Shown here: positions 57,769 through 64,000 of the stretch, one piece after another
How the letters are laid out: the number at the start of each line of letters is the position of its first letter
Numbering within the stretch: position 1 is the first letter of the stretch
DNA from: Phyllobacterium chamaecytisi
GTDB taxonomy: Bacteria > Pseudomonadota > Alphaproteobacteria > Rhizobiales > Rhizobiaceae
DNA: 64,000 nt
Reading direction: 5' to 3'
Assembly: GCF_020164455.1 (NCBI RefSeq)
Contig: NZ_JAIQWW010000019.1
Coordinates: 62,001-126,000, forward strand
Program-made: the position numbers and the translations under genes
The notes under the pieces: generated by a model
Database searches by the model: none
Told to the model about the DNA's origin: nothing
The model's input: the letters and a program-made list of their open reading frames with translations, nothing else

Positions 57769-58928
57769 TGACTGTCGATAATGAACTACCGCTGGCGGGC
57801 CTGCTTGTCATCGATATGAGCCAGTTTCTGTCCGGACCTTATGCTTCACTGCGTCTGATGGACCTCGGCGCTCGCGTCATCAAGGTAGAGCGGCCTGATG
57901 GAGGTGACCTCTCCCGGCGGCTTTATCTGAGCGATACGGAAATCGGTGGCGACTCGACCATTTTCCATGCGATCAACCGCGCCAAGGAAAGCCTCGCGAT
58001 TGACATGAAGAACGAGGCTGATCTTACAGCCCTGAAATCATTGCTCGCCAACGCCGATGTGTTGATCCAGAATTTCCGTCCCGGTGTCATCCAGCGTCTT
58101 GGTCTCGACTACGAGGCGGTGAAGGCAATCAACCCGCGTCTCGTCTATGCCAGCATTTCGGGCTATGGCGATGAAGGCCCCTGGGTTTCTCGCCCCGGCC
58201 AGGATCTGTTGGCGCAGTCCCGTTCCGGACTGATGTGGCTGAACGGCGATGAGAGCCAAGGGCCAGTGCCGTTTGGACTGGCGGTGGGCGACATGCTGGC
58301 GGGCGCGGCAATCGTGCAGGGCATTCTCGCCTGTCTTGTCAGGCGCGGCATTACTGGCAAGGGCAGCCACATCGAGACAAGCTTGATGGAATCGCTCATC
58401 GACTTCCAGTTCGAAGTTTTGACCACACATTTGAACGATGGCCGGCGCCTGCCAAAACGTTCGGATTTCCGCAGTGCCCATGCCTATCTTTCCGCTCCCT
58501 ACGGCGTCTACCACACGAAGGACAGCTATCTGGCGCTCGCAATGACCCCGCTACCCAAATTGGCCGACCTTCTCTCGCTCGATGATCTGGCGCCCTACCG
58601 CGACAGCCCGGCAACATGGTTCACGGCGCGCGACGAGATCAAACGCATTATCGCTGCCCGGCTCGAAACCGAGACCACCGACCATTGGCTCGCCATTCTC
58701 GAACCGGCCGATATCTGGTGTGCCAAGGTGTTGAACTGGGAGGAGCTTCTGGAAAGTGAAGGCTTCAAGGTTCTCGACATGTTGCAGACCGTGGAGCGCG
58801 ACGACCATGTTTCGATCCTCACCACGCGCTCGCCAATTCGGGTAAACGGGCTGCGCGCGAAGTTTGATCGGGCCGCACCGCGCATCGGTGAACACAGCGA
58901 GGCGATCCGCAAGGAGTTTGGGCTGTGA
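57768..58928 (+). CDS. CaiB/BaiF family III CoA-transferase
   Basis: A 386-residue family III CoA-transferase: DMSQFLSGPYASLRLMDLGARVIKVERPDGGD at the start, with the catalytic aspartate expected in the NAD/DLKN-type segment near AIDMKNEADL; QNFRPGVIQRLGLDYEAVKAINPRLVYASISGYG is highly typical. It moves CoA between carboxylic acids. The gene overlaps both neighbours (one base and 4 bp), so the trio is translationally coupled. The exact acid is not readable from sequence. Confidence 0.92.
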   Translation: MTVDNELPLAGLLVIDMSQFLSGPYASLRLMDLGARVIKVERPDGGDLSRRLYLSDTEIGGDSTIFHAINRAKESLAIDMKNEADLTALKSLLANADVLIQNFRPGVIQRLGLDYEAVKAINPRLVYASISGYGDEGPWVSRPGQDLLAQSRSGLMWLNGDESQGPVPFGLAVGDMLAGAAIVQGILACLVRRGITGKGSHIETSLMESLIDFQFEVLTTHLNDGRRLPKRSDFRSAHAYLSAPYGVYHTKDSYLALAMTPLPKLADLLSLDDLAPYRDSPATWFTARDEIKRIIAARLETETTDHWLAILEPADIWCAKVLNWEELLESEGFKVLDMLQTVERDDHVSILTTRSPIRVNGLRAKFDRAAPRIGEHSEAIRKEFGL

Positions 58929-60058
58929 GCGCAATCAAACTCAAAGGCATGACCTGGAGCCATCCGCGCGGCTACGACCCGATGGTTGCCTGTTCAAAAC
59001 TCTGGAAAGAGAAGACCGGCATAGACGTCGAATGGGAAAAGCGCTCGTTGCAGGATTTCGAGTCCTTTCCCGTTGAGGAGCTGGCGCGGGAATATGATCT
59101 GATCGTCATCGATCATCCGCATGTCGGCCAGATTACAGCCGAAAATTGTCTTGCACCACTCGACGCGCCGGGACGCGAGGCAGAGCAGTATGCAATTTCC
59201 GCCGGGAGCGTCGGACAGTCCTATCCAAGCTATCATTGGCAGGGGAGGCAATGGGCGTTTCCGATCGATACCGCGACGCAGGTTTGTGCGTGGCGGCCTG
59301 ACCTGCTCGAAGATTCGCCCGCAAGCTGGGACGAGGTAGTGGGTCTGGCCAAGGCGGGCAGGGTCCTGTTACCGCTGCGTCCTCCCCACTCGCTGATGAC
59401 GTTTTATACGTTGAACGGCAATATTGGTTCACCTTGTGCAGTCACCGGGCAACTGATTGATCTCGAAAGCGGAATACGTACTTTCGAAATAATGCATGAA
59501 ATTGTGGCGCTGATTGATCCCACTTGCTTCCAAATGGATCCCATTGCGGTACTGGAGAGGATGGGGGAGGCCGGTTCGCACATTGCCTGTTCGCCGTTGA
59601 TCTACGGCTACGTCAATTATTCCATCGATGGTTTCAGGCCCAATCTCGTCGCCTTTGCTGATATTCCCGCCGCGGGAGATGATGGTCCTGCCGGCTCGGC
59701 GCTGGGTGGCACGGGCATCGGTGTTTCGGCTTTTTCAGCAAATCGCGCCGCGGCTATCGATTTCGCCTACTGGATTGCCGGAGGCGAGGTACAACGGGGG
59801 CCGTATGCGTCAGCGGGTGGTCAACCGGCTCATGCCGACGCTTGGGAAGACGAAACTGTCAATGAGGCGACGACAAGCTTCTACGCAGCAACGCGCAAGA
59901 CGCTTGAAGGTGCTTGGGTGCGCCCACGCCATAAGGGTTACATGGACTTTCAACAGGCGGCTTCCGAGCGCATTAATGAAGGCCTTCAGCAAAGGCACGA
60001 ACAGACAAGTGTAGTCAATGATCTGAACAGGCTCTTCCGGCTAAGTTTCACCCCATAG
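58925..60058 (+). CDS. Solute-binding-like protein without signal peptide
   Basis: A 377-residue protein starting at GTG 58925, inside the CoA-transferase stop (GTGA). The fold looks like an extracellular solute-binding protein of family 1 (CSKLWKEKTGIDVEWEKRS, YDLIVIDHPHVGQ, WAFPIDTATQVCAWRPDLL, GGTGIGVSAFSANRAAAIDFAYWIAGG). The N-terminus is charged and polar with no signal, lipobox or Tat motif, so the protein should be cytoplasmic unless exported otherwise. No ABC permease lies nearby. It may be a substrate-binding or sensing partner of the two enzymes. Confidence 0.82.
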   Translation: MSAIKLKGMTWSHPRGYDPMVACSKLWKEKTGIDVEWEKRSLQDFESFPVEELAREYDLIVIDHPHVGQITAENCLAPLDAPGREAEQYAISAGSVGQSYPSYHWQGRQWAFPIDTATQVCAWRPDLLEDSPASWDEVVGLAKAGRVLLPLRPPHSLMTFYTLNGNIGSPCAVTGQLIDLESGIRTFEIMHEIVALIDPTCFQMDPIAVLERMGEAGSHIACSPLIYGYVNYSIDGFRPNLVAFADIPAAGDDGPAGSALGGTGIGVSAFSANRAAAIDFAYWIAGGEVQRGPYASAGGQPAHADAWEDETVNEATTSFYAATRKTLEGAWVRPRHKGYMDFQQAASERINEGLQQRHEQTSVVNDLNRLFRLSFTP

Positions 60059-60074
60059 ACATCACAAACATTGG

Positions 60075-60260
60075 TCAAGAATCCCGGCGCATTTGGCCTG
60101 CGCGGCCCCATCGTCCAGGGCAAATGCCAATACCTTGCTGGCACTCAGGCGGATTGATCTGGGTGGGTTCGGGCTTGCGTGGCGTCCACGTTGCGTAGGA
60201 ACCGCACCCGCCCAAAACAAAGCTGCTGAATAAGAATATGGCAGCCATCACGCATTTCAT
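60075..60260 (-). CDS. Small lipoprotein
   Basis: A 61-residue protein from ATG 60260 (MKCVMAAIFLF), with GGGGGTCGG upstream. The hydrophobic signal ends in a lipobox VLGGC at residues 15-19, so the mature lipoprotein is about 43 residues, proline-rich with PPECQQGIGIC. Function unknown. A longer in-frame start at 60311 would destroy the signal. Confidence 0.75.
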   Translation of the reverse strand: MKCVMAAIFLFSSFVLGGCGSYATWTPRKPEPTQINPPECQQGIGICPGRWGRAGQMRRDS

Positions 60261-60366
60261 TTTCCGACCCCCGTCTGCAATCTCCACTGCAAACTGATGT
60301 GCCGGAATCATCGATGAAAGTCAAAGTTGTAGTAGCTGCTGATGCCTGGTTGTAGAGCGATCTGTC

Positions 60367-60633
60367 CTACGCAAAGCGCGTCTGTTGATCGACCTCGCCG
60401 CCATGGACGCCCGGATGCGAGTTAATCGCGGTGATGACCGCCAGAGCCGCCAGCGAATTGACATCACGATTGCCACGATTGAAGGCGGTCATCACGGTTT
60501 CCGCGATAACTTTCGCGTCTTCCTCCGAGCTTGATTTCACCACAAGCGTCGCTGCTGCCTTGTTGTAGGCGGCTTGCATGACGTTCCAGTCATCCCGGGA
60601 GTAGATCGGCTTTGAAGGATTATCGAAAGGCAT
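60367..60633 (-). CDS. Conserved-looking small protein of unknown function
   Basis: An 88-residue soluble protein, MPFDNPSKPIYSRDDWNVMQAAYNKAA then a helical EEDAKVIAETVMTAFNRGNRDVNSLAALAVITAIN. The frame has GAAAGGAAC before the ATG, normal codon use and no competing gene. The pattern suggests a small helical bundle, but I do not recognise a family. Confidence 0.65.
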   Translation of the reverse strand: MPFDNPSKPIYSRDDWNVMQAAYNKAAATLVVKSSSEEDAKVIAETVMTAFNRGNRDVNSLAALAVITAINSHPGVHGGEVDQQTRFA

Positions 60634-60801
60634 AGGACTGTTCCTTTCCCCTAGACGAAACGAACCCCGACAAGGAGGAGAAAATAGCTTCGCAATTATG
60701 GCGTTGCAAATCGAAAAGAATTTACCGGCAGTTGAAAGGGCTTACCGCAGCGCAATATGCTTCTGACCGCTCTCAAATGTGGCAAACGGGAAATCTGGGC
60801 T

Positions 60802-61728
60802 CTAGACAGTCGGTTCTGTTTCGGATCTTTCCCTGACAGCCCGCGACAAGCGTGACCAGCGCTGACTGAACCAAGGGGTTACCAGCGATATTTTCTCGAA
60901 GCGTTGACTGGCAAAAGATGGATCGTGTTCCTCGAAGGTCCAGACCTTGAAATTTGTCAGTTCATGCGGTCCGAATGTGTGGATCAATGGAATATCGGCA
61001 GCATCCCGGCCACGCGCTACGACAATCCGCCCGATGCGACGCTGATTGTGACGGGCGTCAAATGTGTGCCATTTGCCGCCGAGATAGACCTCGAACCAGG
61101 CGTTGAAATCCATTGGCGCCGGGTCAGCCGGCACGCCGATATCGCCCAAATAGCCGTTCACATAGCGCGCGGGAATATTCATGCAGCGGCAGAAAGCAAC
61201 GGCCAGATGCGCGAAGTCCCGGCAAACGCCAACGCGCTCCTCATGTGCTTGCGCTGCAGTGCGTGTCGATCTGGCAAAACCGTAGCTGAAGGTCAGTCGC
61301 TGGTTGACATAATCAGTTATCGCCTGGACTCGCGACCAGCCGGGTTTGACGTGGCCGAAGAGACTCCATGCGAGGTTGCTCAATTCATCCGTTTCGCAAT
61401 AGCGGCTGGCCGACAGGTAAGCGAGACATTCGATCGGAAGTTGGTCGACGCTCACCTCGGTTGCGTCCTCGTCGACGGGGTCGGGGAGCCCGTCATCCTT
61501 GGCGACCGCATCATACTTCAAGGAGAGGTTGCCCGCAGGAGCCAGGAGACGGATGCAGCTGTTTCCGAAAATGTCGCGAAACGTTTCAAGCTTTGTGTCC
61601 GGAGTAGCGGTCGGACCACGCTCGCATTGGATGTCCGGTATACGCCCCGATTCGAGGTTGAGATAGGTCGTCATAGGCGTGGGTTCGTTACAGCGAATGG
61701 CTATCTCGTAACCGATACGGATCAACAT
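60802..61728 (-). CDS. Transglutaminase-like family protein
   Basis: A 308-residue protein from ATG 61728 (MLIRIGYE); GAGG is 8 bases upstream. An N-terminal beta-rich domain (about 1-100) precedes the transglutaminase-like core: RVGVCRDFAHLAVAFCRCMNIPARYVNGYLG with the catalytic Cys near residue 160, then FNAWFEVYLGGKWHTFDARHN providing His and Asp. No signal peptide. The bacterial family probably acts as proteases or amidases. It stands alone here. Confidence 0.9.
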   Translation of the reverse strand: MLIRIGYEIAIRCNEPTPMTTYLNLESGRIPDIQCERGPTATPDTKLETFRDIFGNSCIRLLAPAGNLSLKYDAVAKDDGLPDPVDEDATEVSVDQLPIECLAYLSASRYCETDELSNLAWSLFGHVKPGWSRVQAITDYVNQRLTFSYGFARSTRTAAQAHEERVGVCRDFAHLAVAFCRCMNIPARYVNGYLGDIGVPADPAPMDFNAWFEVYLGGKWHTFDARHNQRRIGRIVVARGRDAADIPLIHTFGPHELTNFKVWTFEEHDPSFASQRFEKISLVTPWFSQRWSRLSRAVRERSETEPTV

Positions 61729-61932
61729 AGGCATATCCTCTAAGGTTTTGAGAAGAACGCTGCGATCCGGTTCAGGTTCCCCGGCAGTAAATTTTAATGG
61801 ATGTCGGGCCTCGCCATGCGATTCAGCATTTGTTGACTATAGAGCCATAGAATTTGAAACAAATACGCCGGACGGAAGTTAAGTCCGGAAGATGTGCGGT
61901 CAGATTGTTGGCGGTGCACAGGAGTGATTGGA

Positions 61933-62130
61933 ATGGTGATGGCTGCAAAACATCCAGGTTCCCGCCCACGCGCAGCGGACGTACTGCGAGAACAGGTCGT
62001 TCGATCGGACTTCCGCCATGTGGCCAAAACAGCTCGCCCATCGGAAGCCGACAGGAACATCCCCAAATTGCTTCAGGACCTGCTGGATCGACTCGACGAG
62101 GCGGAAAAAGCCTGGAAGAAAACGCGCTGA
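61933..62130 (+). CDS. Small charged protein, weakly NepR-like C-terminus
   Basis: A 65-residue protein from ATG 61933 with AGGAG 8 bases upstream. It is highly charged; RNIPKLLQDLLDRLDEAEKAWKK at the end recalls the C-terminal helix of NepR anti-sigma factors (isoleucine-proline then leucine-rich LDxAE), but the preceding part does not match and no PhyR or EcfG gene is near. A 6-bp palindrome CCGGAC/GTCCGG (61868-61888) lies upstream. Function unknown. Confidence 0.55.
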   Translation: MVMAAKHPGSRPRAADVLREQVVRSDFRHVAKTARPSEADRNIPKLLQDLLDRLDEAEKAWKKTR

Positions 62131-62142
62131 TCTCATTGCGCT

Positions 62143-62292
62143 CTAATTTCGGACCTGCAGGAGGTTGTTTTGGTAATGCCCCACGCGTTTCGATTTCGCA
62201 TGGTTGACGAAACTGCCGAAGGACAGTGCGAAGGCGACGAAAATTACGAAAATGATGCCAAGACGCTGAACAAGCATGACAAATACCCTCAT
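62143..62292 (-). CDS. Single-helix small membrane protein
   Basis: A 49-residue frame from ATG 62292, with AGGAAA 5 bases upstream. Residues about 5-25 (VMLVQRLGIIFVIFVAFALSF) form one membrane helix, followed by a basic tail. Small proteins of this kind are often stress-linked. It is convergent with the 61933 gene, with 12 bp between stops. Expression evidence is lacking, so this is tentative. Confidence 0.5.
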   Translation of the reverse strand: MRVFVMLVQRLGIIFVIFVAFALSFGSFVNHAKSKRVGHYQNNLLQVRN

Positions 62293-62434
62293 TGGAATTT
62301 CCTGAGGATATCGTTGTCGATCTGAACGGTGACTGAACCCGGCGTTCACCCGGCATTCCAAATGATGACGCAATCTTTACTTTGAACGTGGCGCACAGGG
62401 TGACGCAGCATCCGCCCTGATCTATGCTACAGCC

Positions 62435-63814
62435 ATGACCAAAACTTTCGACGCGATCATTATTGGCGCAGGGCAGGCCGGACCATCTCTGGCGGGTCGT
62501 CTCACGAACGCCGGCATGAAAGTGCTCATGGTCGAACGCAAGCTATTCGGAGGTACGTGCGTCAACACAGGATGTATGCCGACGAAGACGCTGGTCGCGA
62601 GTGCCTATGCAGCACATCTTGCCCGACGTGGTGCTGATTTTGGCATCGAGACGGGTGGGTCTGTCCAAATCAACATGAAGCGGGTCAAGCAGCGCGCCGA
62701 CACTGTGTCCTTCAATGCCCGGACCGGGGTCGAGAAATTCTTGCGCGGCATCGATGGCTGCACGGTTATTCAGGGCCACGCCCGTTTCACGGGACCGCAT
62801 GAAATCGATATCGATGGCGCCGCATTCACCGCCCCCAGGATTTTCCTCAATGTTGGTGGCCGTGCCAACGTGCCCGACATGCCCGGCGTTGCCGACATCG
62901 ACATCTTAACCAATACGTCCATGCTGGCGCTCGATACAGTGCCGAAGCACCTGGTTGTCATCGGCGGCAGCTATATAGGCCTCGAATTTGCGCAAATGTA
63001 CCGCCGGTTTGGCGCGGACGTGACTATTGTCGAGAAGGGTCCAAGGCTGGTTTCGCGCGAGGACGAGGACATATCCGAAGCGATCAAGGAAATTCTTGAG
63101 GGTGAGGGCATTGCAATTCGCCTCAATGCGGAATGCATATCGTTTAAACCTCACGCCGAGGGTGCGGAGGCCGGTGTCGATTGCACGGCCGGTTCTCCAA
63201 CCGTTGTCGGCTCACATGTGTTGCTGGCGATCGGCCGACGGCCCAATACCGACGATCTTGGACTTGAGAGCGCTGGTATCGAGACCGATGAGCACGGCTA
63301 CATCAAGGTCGATGATAGGCTCGAGACTAATGTGGACGGTGTCTGGGCGATGGGGGATTGCAACGGGCGCGGTGCCTTCACTCACACGGCTTATAATGAT
63401 TTCGAGATCGTTGCAGCAAATCTCCTTGACGGAGAGAACCGCAAAGTGAGCGATCGTATCCTCGGCTATGCGCTCTATATCGATCCGCCGCTCGGCCGGG
63501 TAGGCCTGACCGAGGCGCAGGCTCGCAAGAGCGGGCGGCCTTTGCTGACTTCCGAGAGGCCGATGACCCGTGTCGGTCGCGCAGTGGAAAAGGATGAGAC
63601 ACAAGGCTTCATGAAAGTCGTGGTGGACGCACAGACGCAAAAGATACTGGGTGCAGCCATACTGGGGACGGGCGGCGACGAGGCGATTCACGGCATCATC
63701 GATATCATGAATGTGGATGCGACTTATTCTCAATTGAAATGGGCTGTTCCCATTCATCCTACGGTGTCTGAGCTGATTCCAACGCTGCTCGGAGACCTCA
63801 AGGAAGTAAAATGA
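62435..63814 (+). CDS. FAD-dependent disulfide oxidoreductase (mercuric reductase-like)
   Basis: A 459-residue class I pyridine nucleotide-disulfide reductase. The FAD motif GAGQAGPSLAGRL is at residues 11-23, the redox cysteines in GGTCVNTGCMPTKT (about 43-48), the NAD(P)H motif GGSYIGLEFAQ near 177, and the dimerisation domain with HPTVSELIPT at the end holding the catalytic His-Glu. It lacks the N-terminal metal domain and the C-terminal vicinal cysteines of mercuric reductase, so the true substrate is open. Confidence 0.93.
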   Translation: MTKTFDAIIIGAGQAGPSLAGRLTNAGMKVLMVERKLFGGTCVNTGCMPTKTLVASAYAAHLARRGADFGIETGGSVQINMKRVKQRADTVSFNARTGVEKFLRGIDGCTVIQGHARFTGPHEIDIDGAAFTAPRIFLNVGGRANVPDMPGVADIDILTNTSMLALDTVPKHLVVIGGSYIGLEFAQMYRRFGADVTIVEKGPRLVSREDEDISEAIKEILEGEGIAIRLNAECISFKPHAEGAEAGVDCTAGSPTVVGSHVLLAIGRRPNTDDLGLESAGIETDEHGYIKVDDRLETNVDGVWAMGDCNGRGAFTHTAYNDFEIVAANLLDGENRKVSDRILGYALYIDPPLGRVGLTEAQARKSGRPLLTSERPMTRVGRAVEKDETQGFMKVVVDAQTQKILGAAILGTGGDEAIHGIIDIMNVDATYSQLKWAVPIHPTVSELIPTLLGDLKEVK

Positions 63815-63823
63815 CGTGCGAGC

Positions 63824-64000
63824 TTATTCCATCACGGCCGCATGATCCGCTGGGGCGGCGTTTGACGCAGGCTTGCGCAGCAACATGACCAGCGGGATCG
63901 AGACCAGCGACATGATCATCAACAGCTTGAAATCGTCCATGTAGGCGATAATTGTCGCCTGGTTTGTTATCATCCCGTCCAGCGCAGCGCGACCAGCAGC
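63824..64000 (-). CDS. DHA2-family efflux MFS permease, C-terminal end (partial)
   Basis: Only the last 58 codons lie in the window. They read NQATIIAYMDDFKLLMIMSLVSIPLVMLLRK then a short polar tail (NAAPADHAAVME), the usual end of EmrB-type 14-helix drug exporters: the conserved Q-x-x-I-x-Y-x-D-D-F before the last helix. The gene starts beyond the right edge and converges on the flavin reductase gene. Confidence 0.88.
   Translation of the reverse strand, partial: AAGRAALDGMITNQATIIAYMDDFKLLMIMSLVSIPLVMLLRKPASNAAPADHAAVME

Noticed and set aside
60904-61743. A 279-codon plus-strand frame opposite the transglutaminase
   Set aside because: The opposite strand has the catalytic Cys/His/Asp pattern; this frame has none and no start signal.

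Overview
The window is a chromosomal stretch of an alphaproteobacterium of the order Hyphomicrobiales (Rhizobiales). The evidence is the blocks recF-dnaN-dnaA-rpsT, deoB-mutM-enoyl-CoA hydratase and ffs-dnaX-ybaB-recR, a Usg-family gene, a complete Flp/Tad (cpa) pilus locus and moderately high GC with rhizobial codon use. The protein texture fits Phyllobacteriaceae/Brucellaceae best (a Phyllobacterium-like organism); the genus is an inference. I saw no tRNA, rRNA, CRISPR, transposase or phage gene.

Layout. 0-2.7 kb: the end of a molybdenum-hydroxylase Fe-S subunit gene, then a LysR regulator divergent from an SDR-RidA pair. 2.9-11.6 kb: accessory and stress genes (DUF2778, GYD, GFA, DUF899, two ArsR/SRPBCC modules, DUF4242, a groEL without groES, usg, DUF6958, a GST). 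11.8-15.5 kb: an SDR gene with a broken N-terminus, a DUF1254 protein and a FUSC-type exporter. 15.5-24 kb: housekeeping core recF, dnaN, dnaA, rpsT, enoyl-CoA hydratase, mutM and deoB, all on the minus strand. 24-36 kb: Flp/Tad pilus cluster. Two TadE-like genes and a short CpaC-N-like gene lie on the minus strand, divergent from pilA-cpaA and cpaBCDEF-tadBC on the plus strand, and a tadD-like TPR lipoprotein gene faces them at the far end.

36-47.5 kb: an M17 aminopeptidase, a MarR regulator and a signal-less SH3-NlpC/P60 peptidase, plausibly handling murein peptides. Then comes a six-gene minus-strand oligopeptide ABC operon with two tandem YejA-type binding proteins, YejB, YejE, YejF and a GhrA-type reductase. 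47.6-56 kb: anchored cytochrome c, kdsB-pheA, nudC, a HIT protein, SRP RNA, dnaX-ybaB-recR and a MltB-type transglycosylase. 56-64 kb: a glutathionyl-hydroquinone-reductase-like GST, a coupled MaoC / CoA-transferase / solute-binding-like trio, small proteins, a transglutaminase, a flavin disulfide reductase and the end of a DHA2 efflux permease.

Most of the window is ordinary. The signals most worth checking are: (i) a 277-bp pair of inverted element copies between dnaN and recF; (ii) a palindrome filling the spacer of the predicted promoter of the solo groEL; (iii) a predicted leaderless ArsR promoter and, nearby, a perfect 28-bp palindrome over a second ArsR/SRPBCC start; (iv) TTAACCAT/TTAA motifs repeated at pilus promoters, suggesting cell-cycle (CtrA-like) control; (v) the signal-less binding-protein homologue coupled to CoA-transferase and MaoC genes; and (vi) the frameshifted SDR.
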